This document shows, piece by piece, positions 34,961-44,220 of a DNA stretch of 64,000 nt. Numbering within the stretch: position 1 is the stretch's first letter; each line of letters starts with the position of its first letter. This DNA comes from Pseudomonas nitroreducens NBRC 12694 (GTDB taxonomy: Bacteria; Pseudomonadota; Gammaproteobacteria; Pseudomonadales; Pseudomonadaceae), in the NCBI RefSeq assembly GCF_002091755.1, contig NZ_BDAI01000003.1:496001-560000 (forward strand), in the 5' to 3' direction. Position numbers and translations under genes: made by a program. The notes under the pieces were generated by a model that saw only the letters and a list, made by a program, of their open reading frames with translations, made no database searches and was not told where the DNA came from.

Positions 34961-36208
34961 ATGGCAAGCGTGCAGAGCGGCAAAATGGTCGTTGGCCTGG
35001 ACATCGGCACCTCCAAGGTGGTGGCGCTGGTGGGCGAGGTAGCGGCTGATGGCAAGCTGGAAATCGTTGGCATCGGGACGCACCCGTCCCGTGGCCTGAA
35101 AAAAGGCGTGGTGGTCAACATCGAGTCCACTGTGCAATCGATCCAGCGCGCCATCGATGAAGCCCAGCAGATGGCGGGCTGCCGTATCCACTCGGCCTTC
35201 GTCGGCATCGCCGGCAACCATATCCGCAGCCTGAACTCCCACGGCATCGTGGCGATTCGTGATCGCGAAGTCAGCGGCGCGGACATCGAGCGCGTGCTGG
35301 ACGCGGCCCAGGCCGTGGCCATCCCGGCCGACCAGCGTGTGCTGCACACCCTGGCCCAGGACTACGTGATCGATAACCAGGAAGGCGTGCGCGAGCCGCT
35401 GGGCATGTCCGGCGTGCGCCTGGAAGCCAAGGTGCACGTGGTGACCTGCGCGGTGAACGCTGCGCAGAACATCGAGAAGTGCGTGCGCCGCTGCGGCCTG
35501 GAAGTCGACGACATCATCCTCGAGCAACTGGCGTCGGCCTACTCCGTGCTCACCGAGGACGAGAAGGAACTGGGCGTTTGCCTGGTGGACATCGGCGGCG
35601 GCACCACCGACATCGCGATCTTCACCGAAGGCGCCATCCGCCACACGGCTGTCATCCCGATCGCCGGCGATCAGGTCACCAACGATATCGCCATGGCGCT
35701 GCGCACCCCGACTCAGTACGCTGAGGAAATCAAGATTCGCTACGCCTGCGCGCTGGCCAAATTGGCCGGTCCGGGCGAAACCATCAAGGTACCCAGCGTC
35801 GGTGATCGTCCGCCGCGGGAACTGTCGCGCCAGGCGCTTGCCGAAGTGGTCGAGCCTCGTTACGACGAGCTGTTCACCCTGGTCCAGGCCGAGCTGCGCC
35901 GCAGCGGTTACGAAGACCTGATTCCAGCCGGAATCGTCATGACCGGCGGCACCGCCAAGATGGAAGGCGCTGTCGAACTGGCCGAAGAGATCTTCCACAT
36001 GCCGGTACGCCTGGGCGTACCGCATAGCGTCAAGGGACTGGCCGACGTCGTGCGCAATCCCATCTATTCCACGGGTGTGGGGCTGCTCCTGTACGGACTG
36101 CAGAAACAGTCCGACGGCATCTCCATGTCCGGCAGCAGTTTCAGCAGTGACGAACCCAAGACACCGGTACTGGAAAAGCTTAAACGCTGGGTCCAGGGCA
36201 ATTTCTGA
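34961..36208 (+). CDS. ftsA: Cell division protein FtsA
   Basis: Actin-like ATPase that anchors FtsZ to the inner membrane and recruits later divisome proteins. It has 415 residues. The phosphate-1 loop is VGLDIGTSKVVALVGE, phosphate-2 is VDIGGGTTDIAIF, and the adenosine motif is GIVMTGGTAKMEG. The C-terminal amphipathic membrane-targeting helix KLKRWVQGNF is present. ATG at 34961 follows GAGGAG at 12 nt. ftsZ begins 53 nt downstream after AGGAAGGAGAGG. Confidence 0.97.
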   Translation: MASVQSGKMVVGLDIGTSKVVALVGEVAADGKLEIVGIGTHPSRGLKKGVVVNIESTVQSIQRAIDEAQQMAGCRIHSAFVGIAGNHIRSLNSHGIVAIRDREVSGADIERVLDAAQAVAIPADQRVLHTLAQDYVIDNQEGVREPLGMSGVRLEAKVHVVTCAVNAAQNIEKCVRRCGLEVDDIILEQLASAYSVLTEDEKELGVCLVDIGGGTTDIAIFTEGAIRHTAVIPIAGDQVTNDIAMALRTPTQYAEEIKIRYACALAKLAGPGETIKVPSVGDRPPRELSRQALAEVVEPRYDELFTLVQAELRRSGYEDLIPAGIVMTGGTAKMEGAVELAEEIFHMPVRLGVPHSVKGLADVVRNPIYSTGVGLLLYGLQKQSDGISMSGSSFSSDEPKTPVLEKLKRWVQGNF

Positions 36209-36261
36209 TTTACCACCGCGGTAAACGTAGGCGACACAACTAGAAAGGAAGGAGAGGGGAA

Positions 36262-37446
36262 ATGTTTGAACTGGTAGATAACGTCCCGCAAACAGCAGTC
36301 ATCAAGGTGATCGGCGTAGGTGGTGGTGGCGGCAACGCCGTGAACCACATGGCCAAGAACAACGTTGATGGCGTCGAATTCATTTGCGCCAACACCGATG
36401 CGCAGGCGCTGAAGAACATCGCCGCGCGCACCGTGCTGCAGCTCGGCCCAGGCGTGACCAAGGGCCTGGGCGCTGGCGCCAACCCTGAAGTAGGCCGCCA
36501 GGCCGCCATCGAGGACCGCGAGCGTATCGCCGAGGTTCTGGAAGGCGCCGACATGGTCTTCATCACCACCGGCATGGGTGGCGGTACCGGTACCGGTGCT
36601 GCGCCGATCATCGCCGAAGTGGCCAAGGAGATGGGCATCCTCACCGTTGCGGTGGTGACCCGTCCGTTCCCGTTCGAGGGTCGCAAGCGCATGCAGATCG
36701 CCGATGAAGGCATCCGCTCGCTGGCTGAAAGCGTCGACTCGCTGATCACCATCCCGAACGAAAAGCTGCTGACCATCCTGGGCAAGGACGCGAGCCTGCT
36801 GGCCGCCTTTGCCAAGGCTGACGATGTTCTGGCCGGTGCCGTTCGCGGTATCTCCGACATCATCAAGCGCCCGGGCATGATCAACGTCGACTTCGCCGAC
36901 GTGAAAACCGTCATGAGCGAAATGGGCATGGCCATGATGGGCACCGGCTGCGCCAGCGGCCCGAACCGTGCTCGCGAGGCGACCGAAGCCGCGATCCGCA
37001 ACCCGCTGCTGGAAGACGTCAACCTGCAGGGCGCCCGCGGCATCCTGGTGAACATCACCGCCGGTCCCGACCTGTCCCTGGGCGAGTACTCCGACGTGGG
37101 TAACATCATCGAGCAGTTCGCTTCCGAGCACGCCACCGTGAAGGTGGGCACCGTGATCGACCCGGACATGCGCGACGAGCTGCACGTCACCGTCGTTGCC
37201 ACCGGCCTGGGCGCTCGCCTGGAAAAACCGGTCAAGGTCGTCGACAACACCGTCCAGACCCAGGCCGTCAGCACCCAGGCTCCGGTTCAGCGTGAGCAGC
37301 AGTCGGTGAACTACCGCGACCTGGACCGCCCGACCGTCATGCGCAATCAGAACCACGGCGGCGCTGCCACCGCGGCCAAGCTGAACCCGCAGGACGATCT
37401 GGACTACCTGGACATCCCGGCCTTCCTGCGTCGCCAGGCCGATTGA
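36262..37446 (+). CDS. ftsZ: Cell division GTPase FtsZ
   Basis: Tubulin-like GTPase that forms the Z ring. It has 394 residues. The nucleotide-binding start IKVIGVGGGGGNAVNHM and the tubulin signature GGGTGTG (about residues 105-111) are intact. A variable Gln-rich linker leads to the C-terminal interaction peptide DYLDIPAFLRRQAD, the docking site for FtsA, ZipA and MinC. A strong ribosome binding site precedes it. About 112 nt follow before lpxC. Confidence 0.98.
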   Translation: MFELVDNVPQTAVIKVIGVGGGGGNAVNHMAKNNVDGVEFICANTDAQALKNIAARTVLQLGPGVTKGLGAGANPEVGRQAAIEDRERIAEVLEGADMVFITTGMGGGTGTGAAPIIAEVAKEMGILTVAVVTRPFPFEGRKRMQIADEGIRSLAESVDSLITIPNEKLLTILGKDASLLAAFAKADDVLAGAVRGISDIIKRPGMINVDFADVKTVMSEMGMAMMGTGCASGPNRAREATEAAIRNPLLEDVNLQGARGILVNITAGPDLSLGEYSDVGNIIEQFASEHATVKVGTVIDPDMRDELHVTVVATGLGARLEKPVKVVDNTVQTQAVSTQAPVQREQQSVNYRDLDRPTVMRNQNHGGAATAAKLNPQDDLDYLDIPAFLRRQAD

Positions 37447-37558
37447 GTCGATTTATCAGGAGTATCAATGTGATTGGTGTTCAGCAAAGGGCGGTTCTGC
37501 TATCATCGCCGCCCATTGTTGACAACAGTTCGCAACTTGCGCGAAAGCGGCCAAAGCC

Positions 37559-38470
37559 ATGATCAGACAACGCACCTTGAAGAACATCATCCGGGCGACC
37601 GGTGTCGGCCTGCACTCCGGGGAGAAGGTTTACCTGACCCTGAAGCCGGCTCCCGTCGATACTGGCATCGTGTTCTGCCGGGCTGACCTCGACCCTGTGG
37701 TGGAAATTCCTGCCCGGGCCTCGAACGTCGGCGAAACCACCATGTCGACCACCCTGATCAAGGGTGACGTCAAAGTGGATACCGTGGAGCATCTGCTTTC
37801 GGCCATGGCCGGCCTGGGTATCGACAACGCCTATGTCGAGCTGTCCGCGTCGGAAGTACCGATCATGGACGGCAGCGCAGGTCCATTCGTATTCCTGATC
37901 CAGTCCGCTGGCCTGCAAGAGCAGGACGCGGCCAAGAAGTTCATCCGCATCAAGCGCGAAGTGACGGTGGAAGAGGGCGACAAGCGCGCCACCTTCGTTC
38001 CGTTCGACGGCTTCAAGGTGAGCTTCGAGATCGATTTCGATCACCCGGTCTTCCGTGGTCGCACCCAGAAAGCCGTGGTGGATTTCTCCAGCACTTCCTT
38101 CGTGAAGGAAGTCAGCCGCGCCCGTACCTTCGGGTTCATGCGCGACATCGAGATGCTGCGTTCGCAGAACCTGGCTCTGGGTGGCAGCGTGGAGAACGCC
38201 ATCGTGGTCGACGAGTATCGAGTGCTCAACGAAGACGGTCTTCGTTACGAGGACGAGTTCGTCAAGCACAAGATCCTGGACGCCATTGGTGACCTGTACC
38301 TGCTGGGTAACAGCCTTATCGGCGAGTTCATCGGCTACAAGTCCGGTCACGCCCTGAACAACCGTCTCCTGCGTACCCTCATCGCAGACAAGGATGCTTG
38401 GGAAGTGGTGACCTTCGAGGACGCCAAGACCGCGCCGATCTCCTATATGCGACCCGCTGCGGCCGTATAA
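37559..38470 (+). CDS. lpxC: UDP-3-O-acyl-N-acetylglucosamine deacetylase
   Basis: Zinc enzyme catalysing the committed step of lipid A synthesis. It has 303 residues. The metal ligands are His78 (EHLLSAMAG), His237 and Asp241 (HKILDAIGD). The catalytic Glu77 and His264 (SGHALNN) are also present, each one number below the E. coli positions. The 112-nt gap after ftsZ contains TATCAT (37500-37505), which could be the -10 of a separate promoter. A terminator follows the gene and closes the dcw region. Confidence 0.97.
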   Translation: MIRQRTLKNIIRATGVGLHSGEKVYLTLKPAPVDTGIVFCRADLDPVVEIPARASNVGETTMSTTLIKGDVKVDTVEHLLSAMAGLGIDNAYVELSASEVPIMDGSAGPFVFLIQSAGLQEQDAAKKFIRIKREVTVEEGDKRATFVPFDGFKVSFEIDFDHPVFRGRTQKAVVDFSSTSFVKEVSRARTFGFMRDIEMLRSQNLALGGSVENAIVVDEYRVLNEDGLRYEDEFVKHKILDAIGDLYLLGNSLIGEFIGYKSGHALNNRLLRTLIADKDAWEVVTFEDAKTAPISYMRPAAAV

Positions 38471-38499
38471 GGAACCTCCTCCTTTCAGCTACAACTTTT

Positions 38500-38527
38500 A
38501 AAGGCCACCCTTGGGTGGCCTTTTTTT
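38500..38527 (+). terminator. Rho-independent terminator after lpxC
   Basis: AGGCCACCC (38502-38510), TT, GGGTGGCC (38513-38520) and seven T's. Confidence 0.88.
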
Positions 38528-38539
38528 ATGCCCCGCTGT

Positions 38540-39007
38540 TTACTCTTCGCCCGGTTCCGGTGGTTTGCGGCTACGGCTGGCGAGCCGCTCGAGCGCGGCC
38601 TTGAGTTGCGGATTGCTGATGCCTTCGGCCGCTTCGTGCAGGGTGGCAGAGGCGGACTCGCTGATGCGGTTGGTGTTCACCCGGGTCGGCGCCTGGATCG
38701 TCGGCTGCACTTTGAACAGAATGCGCGCCAGGCCCCTGAATTCCTCGAACGCGGCCAGTTGCCGCAGCAGGCGGTTCTGCTGGTAGCGCAGGCGCGTAGC
38801 CCAGTGACCATCGGTGACCACTAATAGCAGGCTGCCTTCACGCCAGGAGGCGACGCGGCAATAGGGGCGTGCGGCGGGTTGCAATTGTGAGTCGAGCAGT
38901 TCCTGCAGGCGCGAGAGGCGTTGCGCCTCGGCGAACAGCGACTGCAGCGGCTTGGCTTCGCGCAGCAACTTGGTCATCGCCTTGGCGGGCAGGGGGCGGA
39001 AGGCCAT
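38540..39007 (-). CDS. dciA: DciA-type DUF721 protein, replicative helicase operator
   Basis: DUF721/DciA proteins load the replicative helicase DnaB in bacteria without DnaC, including Pseudomonas. The 155-residue product starts MAFRPLPAKAMTKLLREAKP. The DUF721 core is SQLQPAARPYCRVASWREGS, then LLLVVTDGHWATRLRYQQNR, LLRQLAAF and ARILFKVQPTI. A basic, low-complexity C-terminus follows. The start is uncertain: ATG at 39007 is favoured by similarity but has a poor ribosome binding site, and a GTG at 39052 would add 15 residues. It lies opposite to and upstream of secA, the usual place for this gene. Confidence 0.85.
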   Translation of the reverse strand: MAFRPLPAKAMTKLLREAKPLQSLFAEAQRLSRLQELLDSQLQPAARPYCRVASWREGSLLLVVTDGHWATRLRYQQNRLLRQLAAFEEFRGLARILFKVQPTIQAPTRVNTNRISESASATLHEAAEGISNPQLKAALERLASRSRKPPEPGEE

Positions 39008-39297
39008 GGAGAGCAACCGGGAGTGAATGAAGAAGGATGGTAACAGATGCACCCAGGGCCAGACGCCACTGTCCGCCCTTGAAGTTGCCTGTCTGCGTCA
39101 CCATATCACTCACTCGGACTCAAAGTTGTCCGCCCATGCATTGCCCCGAGGCTCGCAGAATGCGAAGCTTCGGAGGATGACTTCGGCACTTTTTTCCCGG
39201 AAGTTTCCGGGTAGAATGCCCGCTTCATTGCCGTTCCGCGCCGCGGCCAGCCAGTCGGGCAGCCCTCCAATTCTCCAGTTCGGATGACCCAGTCGAT

Positions 39298-42048
39298 ATG
39301 TTTGCGCCTTTGTTGAAAAAACTCTTTGGAAGCAAGAACGAGCGCGAAGTGAAGCGCATGGCCAAGCAGGTCCAGGCCATCAATGCACTCGAGCCCCAGA
39401 TGGTCCCGCTTTCCGATGAGCAACTGAAGGCCAAGACCGAAGAGTTCAAGGCACGCGTCGCCAAGGGCGAGACCCTCGACCAGATCCTTCCAGAGGCTTT
39501 CGCCGTCGCCCGCGAGGCCGGCAAGCGCGTGATGGGCATGCGTCACTTCGATGTCCAGCTGATCGGCGGCATGACCCTGCACGAAGGCAAGATCGCCGAG
39601 ATGCGTACCGGTGAGGGCAAGACCCTCGTCGGTACCCTGGCTGTCTACCTGAACGCCCTGTCCGGCAAAGGCGTGCACGTGGTCACCGTGAACGACTACC
39701 TGGCCCGCCGCGACGCCAACTGGATGCGCCCGCTGTATGAGTTCCTCGGTCTTTCCGTCGGCATCGTCAGCCCGTTCCAGCCGCCGGAGGAGAAGCGTGC
39801 CGCGTATGCCTCCGACATTACCTACGGCACCAACAACGAATTCGGCTTCGATTACCTGCGCGACAACATGGCGTTCAGCCTGGAAGACAAGTTCCAGCGC
39901 GAGCTGAACTTCGCCGTGGTCGACGAAGTGGACTCCATCCTCATCGACGAGGCGCGGACTCCGCTGATCATCTCCGGCCAGGCCGAAGACAGCTCCGAGC
40001 TGTACATCAAGATCAACAAGCTGATCCCGCGCCTGAAGCGCCACATCGAGGAAGTTGAAGGCCAGGTGACCCAGCAGGGCCATTACAGCATCGACGAGAA
40101 GACCCGTCAGGTCGAACTCAACGAGCAGGGCCATGCCTACGTCGAGGAACTGCTGACCCAGAATGGCCTGCTGGCCGAGGGTGAGAGCCTCTACTCCGCT
40201 CACAACCTCAGCCTGCTGACCCACGTCTACGCCGCGCTGCGCGCCCACACCCTGTTCCACCGCAACGTGGAATACATCGTCCAGGGCGACCAGGTCCTGC
40301 TGATCGACGAGCACACCGGCCGTACCATGCCGGGCCGTCGCCTCTCCGAGGGCCTGCACCAGGCCATCGAGGCGAAGGAAAACTTGCCGATCCAGGCCGA
40401 GAGCCAGACCCTGGCCTCGACCACCTTCCAGAACTACTTCCGCCTGTATACCAAGCTGGCCGGCATGACCGGTACCGCCGACACCGAGGCCTTCGAATTC
40501 CGCCAGACCTACGGCCTGGACGTGGTGGTGATCCCGACCCACCGCCCGGTCGCCCGTAAGGACTTCAACGACCTGGTCTACCTGACCCAGGACGAGAAGT
40601 ACGCCGCCATCATCACCGACGTGCAGCAGTGCCAGGCTCTGGGCCGTCCGATCCTCGTGGGTACCGCCTCGGTCGAGACCTCCGAGTACGTCTCGCAGCT
40701 GCTGCAGAACGCCGGCATCGAGCACAAGGTACTGAACGCCAAGTACCACGAGAAGGAAGCCGAGATCATCGCCCAGGCCGGTCGTCCGGGCTCGGTCACC
40801 ATCGCCACCAACATGGCCGGTCGGGGTACCGACATCCTGCTGGGCGGCAACTGGGAAGTGGAAGTCGCCGCGCTGGAAAACCCCACCGACGAGCAGGTCG
40901 CGCAGATCAAGGCCGACTGGCAGAAGCGTCACCAGCAGGTCATCGAGTCGGGTGGCCTGCATGTGATTGCCTCCGAGCGCCACGAGTCCCGCCGTATCGA
41001 CAACCAGTTGCGCGGTCGTGCCGGTCGTCAGGGTGACCCGGGTTCCAGCCGTTTCTACCTGTCGCTGGAAGACCACCTGATGCGCATCTTCGCCTCCGAC
41101 CGGGTGAAGAACTTCATGAAGGCGCTCGGCATGCAGCCGGGCGAGGCGATCGAGCACCGCATGGTGACCAACGCCATCGAAAAGGCCCAGCGCAAGGTCG
41201 AAGGCCGCAACTTCGATATCCGTAAGCAACTGCTGGAGTTCGACGACGTCGCCAACGAGCAGCGCAAGGTGATCTACCACATGCGCAACACCCTGCTTGC
41301 GGCCGACAACATCGGCGAGACCATCGTCGAGTTCCGCGAAGAGACCCTGAACAACACCGTCAGCGAGCACATTCCGCCGCAGTCGCTGCCCGAACAGTGG
41401 GACGTCGCCGGTCTGGAAGCCGCGCTGTACAGCGATTTCGGTCTGAAGCTGCCGATCCAGCAGTGGCTGGACGACGACGAGAAGCTCTACGAGGAAACCC
41501 TGCGCGAGAAGATCCTCACCGAGCTGGTCGCGGCCTACAACGAGAAGGAAGACATGGCGGGCGCCGAAGCCCTGCGTACCTTCGAGAAGCAGATGCTGCT
41601 GCGCGTGCTGGACGACCTGTGGAAGGACCACCTGTCCACCATGGATCACCTGCGCCACGGTATCCACCTGCGTGGTTACGCGCAGAAGAACCCGAAGCAG
41701 GAATACAAGCGCGAGTCCTTCAACCTGTTCCAGGAACTGCTGAACTCCATCAAGCGCGACACCATCCGCGTGCTGTCCTTCGTCCAGGTTCGCCGCGAAG
41801 ACCCGGCCGAAGAAGAAGCCCGCCTGCGCCGCGAAGCCGAGGAAATGGCCAAGCGCATGCAGTTCCAGCACGCCGCTGCGCCGTCCATGGACCAGGTCAC
41901 CGACGAGCCGGAAGAAGAAGGCGAAGTACCGTCTGACAACGTGGTGCCGATGGAGCCCATCCGCAACGAACCGAAGATCGGCCGCAACGAGCCGTGCCCC
42001 TGCGGTTCGGGCAAGAAGTACAAGCACTGCCACGGTCAGGTGGAATAA
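39298..42048 (+). CDS. secA: Preprotein translocase ATPase SecA
   Basis: Motor that pushes unfolded proteins through SecYEG. It has 916 residues, the usual size. Walker A is MRTGEGKT (residues 102-109) and the DEVD box is in FAVVDEVDSILIDEARTPLI. The second nucleotide-binding half has NMAGRGTDILLGGNWEVEVA and RGRAGRQGDPGSSRFYLSLE. The C-terminal zinc motif CPCGSGKKYKHCH binds SecB. No secM-like leader is seen upstream; the preceding gene is dciA on the other strand. A hairpin terminator follows. Confidence 0.98.
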   Translation: MFAPLLKKLFGSKNEREVKRMAKQVQAINALEPQMVPLSDEQLKAKTEEFKARVAKGETLDQILPEAFAVAREAGKRVMGMRHFDVQLIGGMTLHEGKIAEMRTGEGKTLVGTLAVYLNALSGKGVHVVTVNDYLARRDANWMRPLYEFLGLSVGIVSPFQPPEEKRAAYASDITYGTNNEFGFDYLRDNMAFSLEDKFQRELNFAVVDEVDSILIDEARTPLIISGQAEDSSELYIKINKLIPRLKRHIEEVEGQVTQQGHYSIDEKTRQVELNEQGHAYVEELLTQNGLLAEGESLYSAHNLSLLTHVYAALRAHTLFHRNVEYIVQGDQVLLIDEHTGRTMPGRRLSEGLHQAIEAKENLPIQAESQTLASTTFQNYFRLYTKLAGMTGTADTEAFEFRQTYGLDVVVIPTHRPVARKDFNDLVYLTQDEKYAAIITDVQQCQALGRPILVGTASVETSEYVSQLLQNAGIEHKVLNAKYHEKEAEIIAQAGRPGSVTIATNMAGRGTDILLGGNWEVEVAALENPTDEQVAQIKADWQKRHQQVIESGGLHVIASERHESRRIDNQLRGRAGRQGDPGSSRFYLSLEDHLMRIFASDRVKNFMKALGMQPGEAIEHRMVTNAIEKAQRKVEGRNFDIRKQLLEFDDVANEQRKVIYHMRNTLLAADNIGETIVEFREETLNNTVSEHIPPQSLPEQWDVAGLEAALYSDFGLKLPIQQWLDDDEKLYEETLREKILTELVAAYNEKEDMAGAEALRTFEKQMLLRVLDDLWKDHLSTMDHLRHGIHLRGYAQKNPKQEYKRESFNLFQELLNSIKRDTIRVLSFVQVRREDPAEEEARLRREAEEMAKRMQFQHAAAPSMDQVTDEPEEEGEVPSDNVVPMEPIRNEPKIGRNEPCPCGSGKKYKHCHGQVE

Positions 42049-42069
42049 CGCCTCCCGACCCTGATACCG

Positions 42070-42105
42070 ACGCCGCGACCGGCCCTGCCGCTCGCGGCGT
42101 TTTTC
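42070..42105 (+). terminator. Rho-independent terminator after secA
   Basis: ACGCCGCGA (42070-42078) pairs with TCGCGGCGT (42092-42100), then T's to 42104. Confidence 0.75.
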
Positions 42106-42126
42106 TCATCTGAATCGCTGATTCGT

Positions 42127-42152
42127 TTCACTGACTAGATTCACTGACTAGA
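42127..42152. repeat. 13-bp perfect tandem duplication in the argJ leader
   Basis: TTCACTGACTAGA occurs twice in a row (42127-42139 and 42140-42152), followed directly by TAGGAG, the argJ ribosome binding site. It looks like a recent slippage duplication. Confidence 0.85.
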
Positions 42153-42166
42153 TAGGAGCGCGCCAC

Positions 42167-43384
42167 ATGGCTGTTGGTCTCGGCCCCATGTCCACCCTGC
42201 ACCCGGTCCCCGGTTTCGAACTCGGCATCGCCTCCGCCGGCATCAAGCGACCCGGCCGCAAGGACATCGTGGTGATGCGCTGCGCCGAAGGCTCCACCGT
42301 GGCCGGTGTGTTCACCACCAACGCCTTCTGCGCCGCTCCGGTGATCCTGGCGCGCAAGCGCTTCCTGGGGCCGGTGCGCTACCTGCTGACCAATACCGGT
42401 AACGCCAACGCCGGCACCGGCGAGTCGGGCCTGGCCAACGCCATCCGTACCTGCGCCAAGCTGGCCGAGCTGGCCGGTGTTGCGGAAAACGCCGTGCTGC
42501 CATACTCCACCGGTGTGATCGGCGAGCCGCTGCCGGTCGAGAAGATCGAAGCCGCGCTGCCCGCCGCGCTGGCCAACCTGTCCGTGGACAACTGGGCCGA
42601 CGCTGCCGCTGGCATCATGACCACCGACACCCTGCCCAAGGGCGCCAGCCGCCAGTTCGAGCATGACGGCGTGACCATCACCGTCACCGGCATCAGCAAG
42701 GGCGCGGGCATGATCAAGCCGAACATGGCCACCATGCTTGGCTACATCGCCACTGATGCCAAGGTCGCCCAGGCTGTGCTGCAGGATCTGTTGCGCGATG
42801 CAGCGAACAAATCGTTCAACCGTATCACCATCGATGGCGACACCTCGACCAACGACTGCTGCATGCTGGTCGCCACCGGCCAGGCCGCGCTGCCGGAAAT
42901 CACCGCTGCCACCGGCGCGTTGTTCGCCGCGCTGAAGCAGGCCGTGCTGGAAGTCTCCATGGAACTGGCCCAGGCCATCGTTCGCGACGGCGAAGGCGCC
43001 ACCAAGTTCGTCACCGTGCAGGTGAATGGCGGCGCCACTCACCAGGAGTGCCTGGACGTCGGCTACGCCGTATCCCACTCGCCACTGATCAAGACCGCCC
43101 TGTTCGCCTCCGACCCGAACTGGGGTCGCATCCTCGCTGCCGTTGGCCGCGCCGGTGTGCCGGACCTGGATGTCAGCCTGATCGACGTGTACCTGGACGA
43201 CGTCGCCATCGCCAGCCGCGGCGGCCGTGCTGCCAGCTACACCGAGGACCAGGGCGCGAAAGTCATGGCCCAGGAGGAGATCACCATCCGCATCGATCTC
43301 GGCCGCGGCACCTGCAGCGAGACCATCTGGACCACCGACCTGTCCCACGAGTACGTGAAGATCAACGCGGAATACCGCACCTGA
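42167..43384 (+). CDS. argJ: Bifunctional ornithine acetyltransferase / N-acetylglutamate synthase
   Basis: Recycles the acetyl group from N-acetylornithine to glutamate in arginine synthesis, and in bifunctional forms also uses acetyl-CoA. It has 405 residues. The autoproteolysis site is the Ala-Thr bond in DGEGATKF; the new N-terminal Thr becomes the nucleophile. The oxyanion region is TNTGNANAGTGESG, and SDPNWGRILAAVGRAG is the beta-chain signature. The ribosome binding site AGGAG lies 8 nt before ATG. It is transcribed alone between secA and the GST gene. Confidence 0.96.
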   Translation: MAVGLGPMSTLHPVPGFELGIASAGIKRPGRKDIVVMRCAEGSTVAGVFTTNAFCAAPVILARKRFLGPVRYLLTNTGNANAGTGESGLANAIRTCAKLAELAGVAENAVLPYSTGVIGEPLPVEKIEAALPAALANLSVDNWADAAAGIMTTDTLPKGASRQFEHDGVTITVTGISKGAGMIKPNMATMLGYIATDAKVAQAVLQDLLRDAANKSFNRITIDGDTSTNDCCMLVATGQAALPEITAATGALFAALKQAVLEVSMELAQAIVRDGEGATKFVTVQVNGGATHQECLDVGYAVSHSPLIKTALFASDPNWGRILAAVGRAGVPDLDVSLIDVYLDDVAIASRGGRAASYTEDQGAKVMAQEEITIRIDLGRGTCSETIWTTDLSHEYVKINAEYRT

Positions 43385-43423
43385 TCCGGCGCCGGCCCGG
43401 TGCCGGCGCGTCATTTCACTCGG

Positions 43424-43466
43424 ATTCCCGATTTTCATGGATCGATGAAAATCGGGAATTTGTTTT
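43424..43466 (+). terminator. Long perfect hairpin after argJ, probable terminator
   Basis: Perfect 15-bp arms ATTCCCGATTTTCAT (43424-43438) and ATGAAAATCGGGAAT (43445-43459) around a 6-nt loop, followed by TTGTTTT. The T run is interrupted, so termination is likely but not certain. Confidence 0.65.
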
Positions 43467-43519
43467 CATGGCTGCCGCACTCTAAGGTCTCCTGACTGAC
43501 CTTCAAGAGCATCGCGTCC

Positions 43520-44149
43520 ATGTCCCTCACCCTGATCATCGGCAGCAAGAACGTCTCCTCCTGGTCCCTGCGCGGCTGGCTGGCCATGCAGCTCACCGGC
43601 GCCGAGTTCGAGGAAGTCCTCATTCCCCTGGGTGGCCAGGACACCGCGCGGCGCATCCGCGAGCATTCGCCCAGCGGCAAGGTGCCGGCGCTCAAGTGCG
43701 AGCACGGGCTGATCTGGGATTCCCTGTCGATTGCCGAGTACCTCGCCGAACGCTTCCCCGAAGCCCATCTCTGGCCCCGCGGTGAAGCGGCCCGCGCCCT
43801 GGCACGTACGGTCTGCGCCGAGATGCACAGCGGCTTCATGGCGCTGCGCTCGAACATGCCCATGGACATCCAGCGCAACCAGCCGCTGGCCGAAGTGCCC
43901 GAAGCGGTGGCGGCCGATATCGCCCGAATCGTCGAGCTCTGGGCGCTGTGTCGCCAGCAGTTCGGCCAGGACGGCCCGTTCCTGTTCGGCCACGCCAGCA
44001 TCGCCGATGCGTTCTACGCGCCTGTCGCCACGCGCCTGCGCAGCTACTGCGTAACCCTGCCCATCGAGGCACAGAACTACGTCGACGCCATCTACGCCTG
44101 GCCGGCGTTCCGCCCGTGGCTGGACGCGGCGATGGTCGAACGCGCCTGA
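43520..44149 (+). CDS. Glutathione S-transferase family protein
   Basis: Cytosolic GST-fold protein of 209 residues. The N-terminal thioredoxin-like domain begins SLTLIIGSKNVSSWSLRGWL, with Ser residues at the glutathione-activating position and the cis-Pro/SNAIL-like segment GKVPALKCEHGLIWDSLSIA. The C-terminal helical domain ends in a typical VDAIYAWPAFRPWLDAA. The substrate is unknown. It is not evidently in an operon with argJ, which has its own hairpin, and a 71-nt gap separates it from the Nudix gene. Confidence 0.87.
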   Translation: MSLTLIIGSKNVSSWSLRGWLAMQLTGAEFEEVLIPLGGQDTARRIREHSPSGKVPALKCEHGLIWDSLSIAEYLAERFPEAHLWPRGEAARALARTVCAEMHSGFMALRSNMPMDIQRNQPLAEVPEAVAADIARIVELWALCRQQFGQDGPFLFGHASIADAFYAPVATRLRSYCVTLPIEAQNYVDAIYAWPAFRPWLDAAMVERA

Positions 44150-44220
44150 ACCCGGCCGCCAATGACGGTAGAATGCCCGTCTGCGCGGGCCCTGCCTGAA
44201 TCGGATTGAGGAGTAGCACT

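Noticed and set aside
32960..36025. A 1021-codon open frame on the minus strand opposite murC-ddlB-ftsQ-ftsA
   Set aside because: It is an artefact of high GC and codon bias. The plus-strand genes are clear families, and the antisense product is low-complexity and His/Ala/Gly-rich without domains.
39053..39297. A secM-like arrest peptide gene before secA
   Set aside because: No frame with a signal peptide and arrest motif; the region is the dciA/secA intergenic space.
39106..42033. A 975-codon open frame on the minus strand opposite secA
   Set aside because: Same GC effect. SecA on the plus strand is unmistakable and the antisense protein resembles no family.
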